Shown here in pieces: positions 1 through 7,295 of a DNA stretch of 44,100 nt. The stretch covers positions 1 to 44,100 of the forward strand of contig JAJZVN010000018.1 in the NCBI GenBank assembly GCA_021845685.1, in the 5' to 3' direction. The first letter of the stretch is position 1. Each line of letters begins with the position of its first letter. A program made the position numbers and the translations under genes. The notes under the pieces are model-generated. The model saw only the letters and a program-made list of their open reading frames with translations. It ran no database searches and was not told the DNA's origin. Origin of the DNA: a bacterium (GTDB taxonomy: Bacteria; SZUA-79; Acidulodesulfobacterales; Acidulodesulfobacteraceae).

Positions 1-96
1 ACACTTGCAGAAGTAGGCGAGGAAATAAAAAATAAAATATCTCATAGAGCAAGAGCTTTCAAGAAAGTTATAGATTTCATATCAAGTAAAAGCTAA
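1..96 (+). CDS. rdgB: XTP/dITP diphosphatase C-terminus (partial, 5' end outside window)
   Basis: The first 31 codons, read in frame 1, form the tail of a protein that stops at TAA 94-96. The stretch KNKISHRARAFKKV matches the conserved C-terminal SHR-A motif of the RdgB/HAM1 family, which hydrolyses non-canonical purine nucleoside triphosphates (XTP, dITP) to keep them out of DNA. In the family the SHR motif contributes to the nucleotide-binding pocket. The N-terminus lies before the window, so length and start cannot be judged. The call rests on one short but characteristic motif. Confidence 0.7.
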   Translation, partial: TLAEVGEEIKNKISHRARAFKKVIDFISSKS

Positions 97-280
97 AACT
101 TTTTTGAATAATGCTAAAATTTTTTAATTTATAACAATTAAACTTTAAATTATTATTATAGTTTTATATTATGGTTTTATGCAAATTATTTATTCTTTGT
201 AAAAAGAATAAATTTAATAAAGTATTATAAATATATTTAAATATTTGTTCTAACAATTTTTTTATTAAAACTAAAATTAA

Positions 281-1000
281 TCAATAGACTTTATAAATCA
301 TAGAACTTAAAGCGCTTAATCCGTTATTAATTTTTAATGTAGCTTGGTAAACATAAACGCCCGGTTTTGTCGCAGGCGGAATTTTTACGTTAAGTTTGGT
401 TCTATAGACGCCTTCTCTATTAATGTTAGTTTTAGAAGTATGGCTATAATAAACTTTACCGTTTAAACCTTCCAATATCCTGTTTTCTACAATAGAAGCA
501 TTCTGTATACTTTTTCTGGTTCCAAGAACATTGTAATTCATTATTAAACTTATATTGTTTCCGGGTTTAATTTTTTTTTGGCTAATTGATATTTTTAAAT
601 TTGAAACTAAAACCCCTTTTATTTGTTTAAAATTAAATTTAAAATTGCTGGACGGGTCATATATAGCTTTATTGCTGGCTAATTGATAAGGAAGATTAAG
701 CATAGACAATCCTCTTATTTTTCCTTCTCTTGTGACGACATATTTTCCGGTTGCATAACCTACGCCATAACCGATAGATATACCGGCTGCCGTTCCAATA
801 ATAGCTCCGATAGGACCTCCTGTTAAGGCGCCTATAACAAATCCTGTACCGCCGCCGAAAATAGCGCCTGTTGTTCCGCTAGCCGCAGTAGATCTTGATG
901 TTGCGCATCCGCTTAAAGAAGATGAAACAATAAAAATTGATAAAACTAATATTAAAATCAGAGATAATTTTTTTTTTAAAATCTTTTTTTTAAAATTCAT
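281..1000 (-). CDS. Glycine-zipper outer-membrane lipoprotein
   Basis: The 239-residue product begins with a lysine-rich n-region and a hydrophobic stretch ending in a lipobox (LSGC, Cys about residue 32), so it should be lipidated and anchored to a membrane. Residues about 40-88 are a glycine zipper with regular Gly/Ala spacing (GGGTGFVIGALTGGPIG and following), typical of small membrane-inserting domains such as those of SlyB/YMGG-like lipoproteins. The remaining ~150 residues look like an extracytoplasmic beta domain. Residues ~135-235 have alternating hydrophobics and a PPATKPGVYVY stretch seen in Ig-like sheets. The precise role is unknown. A GGGGA run about 12 bases upstream of the ATG could serve as ribosome binding site. 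The gene is divergent from the methyltransferase gene. Confidence 0.75.
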   Translation of the reverse strand: MNFKKKILKKKLSLILILVLSIFIVSSSLSGCATSRSTAASGTTGAIFGGGTGFVIGALTGGPIGAIIGTAAGISIGYGVGYATGKYVVTREGKIRGLSMLNLPYQLASNKAIYDPSSNFKFNFKQIKGVLVSNLKISISQKKIKPGNNISLIMNYNVLGTRKSIQNASIVENRILEGLNGKVYYSHTSKTNINREGVYRTKLNVKIPPATKPGVYVYQATLKINNGLSALSSMIYKVY

Positions 1001-1369
1001 TTATTATGTCCCCATATTACAAATATTTTATATTTTATATTATATATTATTAAGTATTTAATAATTGCATAAAATTATTATGGATAGTCAAAATAAAGCA
1101 CATTGCAATTATATATATATTAATTTAAAGTATTTTTTAATTAAATAAATAAAAATAAATATTTAAAAAATTATATATTATATAAAAATATATTAAGAAT
1201 TATATATTAAATTTAATAATAGCAATATAATTATATATATAATAATTCATAAAATGTTAAAATGCAAGACCTTAATAATTTCCAAAATTGTCGATAGGGA
1301 TTGTTAAATATATAGTAATACGTTAATAACTAATATTTAAATTTTTATGCTCATGGTAAAATAAAAATT
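1001..1369. other. Divergent AT-rich intergenic region with a degenerate element end
   Basis: About 370 bases of nearly pure A/T between two divergent genes, so promoters for both are expected here, but no convincing -35/-10 pair stands out. At 1283-1310 a stretch beginning CAAAATTGTCGATAGG and continuing ATTGTTAAATA resembles the left end of the inverted-repeat element at 33297-33464 (CAAAATTGCCGATAG... ATTGTTGAATA). No matching right end was seen, so this looks like a solo or decayed end. No gene is supported. Confidence 0.5.
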
Positions 1370-2971
1370 ATGAAAAAAAATAGCAAAGAAAATAATTTTG
1401 CATTATTAAAAATAGTCGGATTAGCTTACAACGGTTTTGGTATAGGCAAATTTATAAAATCGGAAGAATCCGATAAAATAACATTTGTTGACTATGCCTG
1501 CGCTGACGATTTGTTAAGAGTTAAAATATATGAGGAACATAAGCGTTATAATTTTGGAAAAATTGATGAAATAATTGCTCCTTCGCCTGTTAGAATAAAA
1601 CCTGTTTGTCCGCATTTTACAATATGCGGAGGATGCAATTATCTTAATATTCCTTATGATTATGAGATTTATTGGAAGAAAAAAATTTTTGAAAATGAAT
1701 TTAAAAAAATGCTGTCATCTATTAAATCTGAAAATGGTAAATCTGAAAATGAGCATAAAAAACAAGAAAATTATAATAATCATAAAAATTATGTAAATCA
1801 AAATCATGAAAACATTTGTAATAATGAAAACGTTGAATTTTCAAAATATTTGCCTGAAAACTTGCAGAAAAGTTTAACGGAAAAAATAGATATAATAAAA
1901 TCAGATGATTTTTTACATTACAGACAAAAAATAAGTTTAAAAGTTTATTCAGATGAATCAATAGGTTTTTTTAAGAAAAATTCTCATTATGTTGTAGATA
2001 TTGATTATTGTTATCTTGCAAGCAATGAGATAAATATAATGATAAAAAAAGTCAGAAATTTTTTTCTTAAAAATAATCAAAATTTATTAAAAAAGATTAA
2101 ATCTATAATATTGACTTATACGGGAATTGAAAATGCAATATTTCAGTTGAAAGAAGAATTGTCGGACAAAGAAAAAAAATTACTATTAAATTTGGATATA
2201 AATAAAATCTATGTAGAATTTAACAAAAAAATTACTAAGAATACTAAGAATACTAATAAAAATACTGATACTGATACTGATACTGATACTGATACTGATA
2301 CTGATACTGATACTGATAAAGATTATTTTGCAATTAACGAAGTTAAATTTGCCTATGAAGTTTTATCGTTTATACAGGTAAATAAAAAACAAAATGAATA
2401 TTTAATAAATTTTATAGTTGATTATTTAATTAATTATTTAAAAACTTATAACAATAATTATAAAAATAATAAAAATGATTATAAATTTGAAAGCGTCCTT
2501 GATTTATATTGCGGGTACGGAAATATAACTTTTTCTACAATACCTTTTGCGTCAAATGTTACGGGAGTAGAATTTAATCCTTACTCTATTGAACTTGCAA
2601 ATAAAAATATAATTTTAAATAATGATTTAATTGAATATTGCAAGTCAAACAGACAAGAAAAAAAATTAAATATATCATTTATAAATGACAATGCTGAAGA
2701 CTTTTTAAGAAATTCAGTGAAAAATAATTCAATTTATGATTTAATAATAATAGACCCGCCTAGAGCAGGCATTAAAGGTTTAGTTCCGCATATAATTAAA
2801 TTAAATCCTGAAGTAGTTATTTATGTTTCATGCGACCCCTTAACATTGTTAAGAGATTTAAAAGTATTTATTCATGGGGGTTATTTTATAGACGATATAA
2901 AGTTGATAGATATGTTCCCGCGTACTTACCATATGGAAACGGTAGTTTGCCTTAATAGAAAACATATCTAA
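1370..2971 (+). CDS. rlmD: 23S rRNA (uracil-5-)-methyltransferase, RlmD/RumA type (TrmA family)
   Basis: SAM-dependent methylation of C5 of a uridine in 23S rRNA is the expected reaction. The N-terminal ~70 residues fit a TRAM RNA-binding domain. Cys80, Cys86 and Cys89 (CPHFTICGGC) plus Cys214 (DYCY) match the four [4Fe-4S] ligands of RumA. The methyltransferase core shows the SAM loop LDLYCGYGN (~377-385), IIDPPRAG (~460-467) and the catalytic Cys488 in YVSCDP. The 533 residues exceed the usual ~400-450. The excess is two low-complexity inserts: an Asn/Lys/Glu-rich stretch (~118-158) between the cluster and the central domain, and a (Thr-Asp)9 run (~300-317) encoded by a hexanucleotide satellite. 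All core motifs remain, so the enzyme is probably active. The exact target uridine (U1939 or U747 type) cannot be read from sequence. Confidence 0.85.
   Translation: MKKNSKENNFALLKIVGLAYNGFGIGKFIKSEESDKITFVDYACADDLLRVKIYEEHKRYNFGKIDEIIAPSPVRIKPVCPHFTICGGCNYLNIPYDYEIYWKKKIFENEFKKMLSSIKSENGKSENEHKKQENYNNHKNYVNQNHENICNNENVEFSKYLPENLQKSLTEKIDIIKSDDFLHYRQKISLKVYSDESIGFFKKNSHYVVDIDYCYLASNEINIMIKKVRNFFLKNNQNLLKKIKSIILTYTGIENAIFQLKEELSDKEKKLLLNLDINKIYVEFNKKITKNTKNTNKNTDTDTDTDTDTDTDTDTDKDYFAINEVKFAYEVLSFIQVNKKQNEYLINFIVDYLINYLKTYNNNYKNNKNDYKFESVLDLYCGYGNITFSTIPFASNVTGVEFNPYSIELANKNIILNNDLIEYCKSNRQEKKLNISFINDNAEDFLRNSVKNNSIYDLIIIDPPRAGIKGLVPHIIKLNPEVVIYVSCDPLTLLRDLKVFIHGGYFIDDIKLIDMFPRTYHMETVVCLNRKHI
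2264..2317 (+). repeat. In-frame hexanucleotide satellite (ACTGAT)9
   Basis: Nine perfect head-to-tail copies of ACTGAT encode (Thr-Asp)9 inside the RlmD-type methyltransferase, preceded by a degenerate AATACTAAG-type repeat. The unit is a multiple of three, so copy-number change would alter length without shifting frame. Confidence 0.95.
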
Positions 2972-3119
2972 AAGGCTGATATATGTTAAATAATTTAAAA
3001 TTAATAATTTATAATCAAAATAAAATATGGAGACACCAAATTCTTCTTTAAAATCCTTTTTTGTTTTTAACTTTTTATTTTATTGCAGAGATTTTATAGA
3101 TTTAATTTGATGATTGTTT

Positions 3120-4052
3120 ATGAAAATATTTGTTACAGGCGGAGCAGGATTTATCGGCAGCCAAGTTGCCGATATACTTATTGCAAAAAAACATGATGTC
3201 ATTATAATTGATAATCTTTCAAGCGGTTTTGAATATAATGTTAATCATGAAGCAAAATTAATAAAGGCGGATATTACCGATTTCGGTATAGTTGAAAAAA
3301 TATTTACGGAAGAAAAACCGGAAATAATATATCATTTCGCAGCGCAGATCGATGTCAGAAAATCAGTTTCAGATCCATTATTTGACGCAAAAACAAATAT
3401 TATGGCAACTTTAAATTTAATTAAGCTTTCTAATGATTTTAAAGTCAAAAAATTTATATTTTCTTCAACAGGCGGAGCTATTTACGGAGATACCGACGAC
3501 AGACCGACAAAAGAAAATCACCCGGAATGGCCGCTATCTCCTTATGGAATTGCAAAACTTGCAACCGATAAATTTTTAAATTACTATTTTGAAATTTTTG
3601 GGCTTAAATATGTATCTTTGCGTTATGGCAATGTTTACGGTCCAAGACAAAATCCTCATGGGGAAGCAGGGGTTGTAGCTATATTTTTAAATAAGATGCT
3701 TAATAATGAACAGCCGATTATTAACGGAGACGGCAATCAAACCCGTGATTATGTTTATATAGAAGATGTGGTAAAGGCAAATATTTTAGCTTTAGAAAAC
3801 TTTGATAAAGTTGGAATATATAATATTGGAACATCATTGGAAATTAACGTAAATGATTTATTTAAAGAAATTAACAAAAATTTTAATTATAAATTTAAAG
3901 AAATTCATGGTTCTGTGAAGCTCGGAGAACAAAAAACAAGCTGTCTAAGTTATGAAAAAATTGAAAAAGAGATGAGCTTTAAACCGGAAACTAATTTTAG
4001 CGAAGGTATTAAAAAAACATACGAGTGGTTTAAGAAAATGAATAGCAAATAA
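3120..4052 (+). CDS. NAD-dependent sugar-nucleotide epimerase (UDP-glucose 4-epimerase type)
   Basis: A 310-residue extended short-chain dehydrogenase. The N-terminal Rossmann motif is GGAGFIG (residues 7-13). The catalytic set is the SST at ~115-117 with Tyr142 and Lys146 (SPYGIAK), followed by RYGNVYGPRQNPHGEAG and the substrate-side NGDGNQTRDYVYIEDV stretch typical of GalE-like epimerases. The expected reaction is C4 epimerisation of a UDP-hexose for surface polysaccharide or LPS. The specific sugar is not determinable. A TTG six bases upstream would add two residues (MF); the ATG at 3120 gives the normal MKIFVTGG start and is preferred. No other sugar genes are adjacent, so the pathway is not clear from context. 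Confidence 0.85.
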   Translation: MKIFVTGGAGFIGSQVADILIAKKHDVIIIDNLSSGFEYNVNHEAKLIKADITDFGIVEKIFTEEKPEIIYHFAAQIDVRKSVSDPLFDAKTNIMATLNLIKLSNDFKVKKFIFSSTGGAIYGDTDDRPTKENHPEWPLSPYGIAKLATDKFLNYYFEIFGLKYVSLRYGNVYGPRQNPHGEAGVVAIFLNKMLNNEQPIINGDGNQTRDYVYIEDVVKANILALENFDKVGIYNIGTSLEINVNDLFKEINKNFNYKFKEIHGSVKLGEQKTSCLSYEKIEKEMSFKPETNFSEGIKKTYEWFKKMNSK

Positions 4053-4103
4053 ATATGACAAACAATTATATAATATAAACGATAATCATAATAATTCGTG
4101 ATA

Positions 4104-5492
4104 ATGACTACAAACGAACGAAAAACAATTTCCCTCTTAAGCTTGTCCCATTTTTTTTGCCACGTTGCGATACTTACATTCCCCGCAATTTTAATTCTTT
4201 TAAAGGAAAAATTTCATGTGAGCTTTGCAACTCTCGGCATTATTGCAGGAATATATCTGTTTTTATTTGGAGCAGGGTCCTTACCCGTCGGTTTTATCGC
4301 AGATAAGATAAATAAAAATTTTCTGCTTAAGGTTTATTTAATTGGAATGTCGTTAAGTGCATTTTTAGCAGCTTTATCCGGAAATTTTTATATTTTCGCT
4401 GTTTTTATTATATTAATGGGTTTAATTGCGAGTATTTACCACCCCGTCGGTTTAAGCATTATGTCTTTTGTGAAAACCGATAAATTAAGAGGTTTTGCTA
4501 TTCATGGGATAGCAGGGACATTAGGAGTAGCATTAAGCGCCGCATTTGCAGGATTTTTAGGCTATTATTACGGTTATAATGCGCCTTATTTAGTATTGGG
4601 TTTGATTTTTTTATTTATATTTGTTTACTCTTTTTTTGTAAAAATTGAGTCAAACAAAATAGAAAATGTTAATAATAGAAACAATAATTTAAATAATATA
4701 AATAGAAACAATACAATAAATAATATAAATAGAAACAATACAATAAATAATATAAATTCAAACAATAATAGAAACAATAATTCAAATAATAATATAAATA
4801 TAAAAAATAAGATAAATTCAAATAGTGATAATAACTATGAAAATTATTCAGAAAGCAAAAATGCCAATTTACTTACAAATATTAAAAGTTTCTTTAATGA
4901 CTTTTTTCACAGGAATATAGTATTTATTTTTATAGTTGAATTTCTAAACGGTTTTGTTTTTCAAGGCGTATTTTCATTTTTGCCGGCTTACACGGGAATA
5001 GAATTGAAAAATTTTTTATTTTTTCATAATCAAACTGTTGCGGCAGGCAGTTTTTATGTGACGATAGCATTATTAGTCGGAGTTTTATTTCAATATTCAA
5101 GCACTTATATTACAAAAAGATATAAACCAAACAGGGTATTTTCCGTTTTAGTTTTAATATCGGGAATATTCATTTTAATTTCAGGTTTTACGGGAGGTTT
5201 AATTTTATTTCTTTCTATACTGCTTTTTTCAGCATTTGATTTTTCTATAAATCCTATATCAAACCTTTTAATAAGTAGAAATGCCAAAGAATATTACAGG
5301 TCTACAGCTTACGGAATATTTTTTTTCGCAGGATTTGGCATTGGCTCTATAGCTGCGCCTATAGGCGGGTCTATAGCCAGTAGTTTTAAATTAAGCGATG
5401 CTTTCGTATTTTATGGAATTATAGCGTTGATTTCATTTGTTATATCTATTGCTATTACTAATTATAATGTTGATGAAGCCAAGACGAATTAA
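4104..5492 (+). CDS. Major facilitator superfamily transporter, Fsr-like
   Basis: About 460 residues with roughly twelve hydrophobic segments in two blocks (N-terminal half to ~residue 185, C-terminal half from ~270), the usual MFS layout. The first loop contains GxxxD-type cytoplasmic motif sequence (LPVGFIADKINK). The N-terminal region resembles fosmidomycin-resistance-type exporters, but the substrate is unknown. The central cytoplasmic loop (~190-255) is replaced by an Asn-rich stretch made of imperfect 27-base tandem repeats (4690-4760). Such a loop tolerates insertions, so function is probably kept. A GTG at 4098 is possible; the ATG at 4104 (MTTNERK) is preferred. The gene is co-directional with the epimerase, 51 bases downstream. 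Confidence 0.75.
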   Translation: MTTNERKTISLLSLSHFFCHVAILTFPAILILLKEKFHVSFATLGIIAGIYLFLFGAGSLPVGFIADKINKNFLLKVYLIGMSLSAFLAALSGNFYIFAVFIILMGLIASIYHPVGLSIMSFVKTDKLRGFAIHGIAGTLGVALSAAFAGFLGYYYGYNAPYLVLGLIFLFIFVYSFFVKIESNKIENVNNRNNNLNNINRNNTINNINRNNTINNINSNNNRNNNSNNNINIKNKINSNSDNNYENYSESKNANLLTNIKSFFNDFFHRNIVFIFIVEFLNGFVFQGVFSFLPAYTGIELKNFLFFHNQTVAAGSFYVTIALLVGVLFQYSSTYITKRYKPNRVFSVLVLISGIFILISGFTGGLILFLSILLFSAFDFSINPISNLLISRNAKEYYRSTAYGIFFFAGFGIGSIAAPIGGSIASSFKLSDAFVFYGIIALISFVISIAITNYNVDEAKTN

Positions 5493-5518
5493 ATCAATAA
5501 TGAATAATAATGAATATA

Positions 5519-5672
5519 TTAACCCGACTTCACCATAATTAACAGCAGCATATTGATATTACTATATTTATGGGGACAATAAAATGTCTATGGGGACTAT
5601 AAAATAAAAAATAAAATGCAACAATATCAAGGTTATAATTTTATAATAATAAAAACGGTGAAGTTGAGTTAA
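5519..5672. mobile_element. Short inverted-repeat element flanked by TTAA (MITE-like)
   Basis: Left end CCCGACTTCACC (5523-5534) and right end GGTGAAGTTGAG (5657-5668) are inverted repeats with two mismatches. Each is bounded outside by TTAA (5519-5522 and 5669-5672), which looks like a 4-bp target duplication. The ~150-bp interior has no transposase. It contains ATGGGGACAATAAAATG, which looks like the leader and start of a lost gene followed by a 7-codon reading frame. The left 68 bases recur at 35016-35083. Confidence 0.65.
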
Positions 5673-5820
5673 GAGATAAGTCAATTAAGCTGAGGCAATT
5701 TTAATAAATAATAAATAACAAATAATTTTTTGTCTTTTTTCTCTTTTTACATAATGTTTTTATGATATAATTTTGATAAATAATTACTAATTATTAATTA
5801 TTATTGTAAAATAAAATATT

Positions 5821-7143
5821 ATGCATGGAAGCCACTATATAGTAATTACTGCAATAATTTTACTTTCAATTGCTTCTATCGGAGGAATTTTAACAAATTA
5901 TTTGAAAATTCCTTATACTTCAATGCTTGTCTTGATAGGTCTTGTTGTAGGTATTTTTCATATTTTTCCATATTTAAAGATAACGCCTTCTTTAATATAT
6001 TATGTATTTCTTCCTATTATTATTTTTGAAGGGGCTGTTAACATTAAAATTGGTCCTTTGATAGCCAATGCTCTGCCTATAAGTATATTATCGATATTCG
6101 GAACGATTTTTTCCGCAATTTTTATAGGCGTTTCATTTCATTTCATTTTAGATTTTCCGTTAAAACAATCTTTAATTTTTGGCGCTATTATAACTCCTAC
6201 AGACCCTATTTCAATACTTGCTTTATTGAAAAACAAGATAATAAAAAAATTAGGTTATAATAATAATTATAACGATAATGATAGCAATAATAGCGGCTAT
6301 AGCTTTGGCGACGGTATTAAAACAGTTTTAGAAGGCGAAAGTTTATTTAATGACGGAATAAGCCTTGTTTTATTCGAAGTTTTTTTAGGTTTAAACTTGC
6401 ACAATGCAGGATTAATTTTTTTAAAAGGGGATGTTTTAAATATCTTCAAATATATTTTTGGAATCATCGGAACTTCAACATTGCAGTTTTTGTATGAAGC
6501 GTTAGGAGGTTCTATATTGGGAGTTTTACTCGGTTATTTAGTATCGTTTATATTGTCTCTTACAGTGGATTATTTAACTGAAATTATGATATCTCTTCTT
6601 TTAGCTTATGTATCTTTAATAATAGCATATTATTTAAATGTATCTTTTATTATGGCGATTATATTTGGCGGAATAGTTCTTGTAAATTACGGGTTTAAGA
6701 AAAAAGTTTCAAGTCATACATTGGAAGTTTTCCCCGTTGTTATTGAATATATGACTTTTGTAATTAATTCTATTTTATTTTTAATCATAGGAATAGAAAT
6801 GAATTTGTTTAAAATTTTAAATTTATGGATTATTTCTATATTTATTATAATAATTGTAATATTATCGCGATTCATTGCGATATATTTGTTTTCGCCTATG
6901 ATAAACAAAATTCAAAATAAGTTTAAAATATTTTCAAAAAGCATAAAATTAAATAAGCAGTATAAAAGATTTCTTGTTTTTGGCGGTTTAAGAGGGGCGT
7001 TGCCGATTGCAATGGCACTGTCATTGCCATTAAATTTATATATGAGGTCTACGATAATTACTTATGTTTTTATTACGGTTCTTTTTTCACTAACAGCTCA
7101 GGCAATAATATTTGATATTTTTTCAAAAAAAGCGTTAAAATAG
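5821..7143 (+). CDS. Na+/H+ antiporter, CPA1/NhaP family
   Basis: A 440-residue membrane protein with about 12 hydrophobic helices. Family marks are the TPTDPI motif (residues 125-130) with the ion-binding aspartate and EGESLFNDGI (171-180) with the paired acidic residues. A later GGLRGALPIAMAL motif (~393-405) contains the conserved Arg of CPA1 exchangers. It should exchange cytoplasmic Na+ (or K+) for protons at the inner membrane. No C-terminal TrkA or large cytoplasmic domain is present. A short Asn/Asp-rich insert (147-158) lies just after the TDP motif loop, another example of the low-complexity inserts seen across the window. It appears monocistronic. The antiporter, the K+ channel and the ClC protein in the window would all affect ion and pH balance. 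Confidence 0.85.
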   Translation: MHGSHYIVITAIILLSIASIGGILTNYLKIPYTSMLVLIGLVVGIFHIFPYLKITPSLIYYVFLPIIIFEGAVNIKIGPLIANALPISILSIFGTIFSAIFIGVSFHFILDFPLKQSLIFGAIITPTDPISILALLKNKIIKKLGYNNNYNDNDSNNSGYSFGDGIKTVLEGESLFNDGISLVLFEVFLGLNLHNAGLIFLKGDVLNIFKYIFGIIGTSTLQFLYEALGGSILGVLLGYLVSFILSLTVDYLTEIMISLLLAYVSLIIAYYLNVSFIMAIIFGGIVLVNYGFKKKVSSHTLEVFPVVIEYMTFVINSILFLIIGIEMNLFKILNLWIISIFIIIIVILSRFIAIYLFSPMINKIQNKFKIFSKSIKLNKQYKRFLVFGGLRGALPIAMALSLPLNLYMRSTIITYVFITVLFSLTAQAIIFDIFSKKALK

Positions 7144-7295
7144 TAAGCTGTTATTGTTATAGACAAACATATATTGTCGCCGATGTATAATGAGTATAAT
7201 ATAAATTAACTTTATAATAATAAAAATAAAGTAAAATAATTATGAGAAATACGCCTAAGACATTATTTAATTTAATTTTTTGAGACAAACAATTT

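Noticed and set aside
3027-3110. 27-codon ORF upstream of the epimerase gene
   Set aside because: No ribosome binding site and a composition expected by chance (Phe-rich from T-runs).
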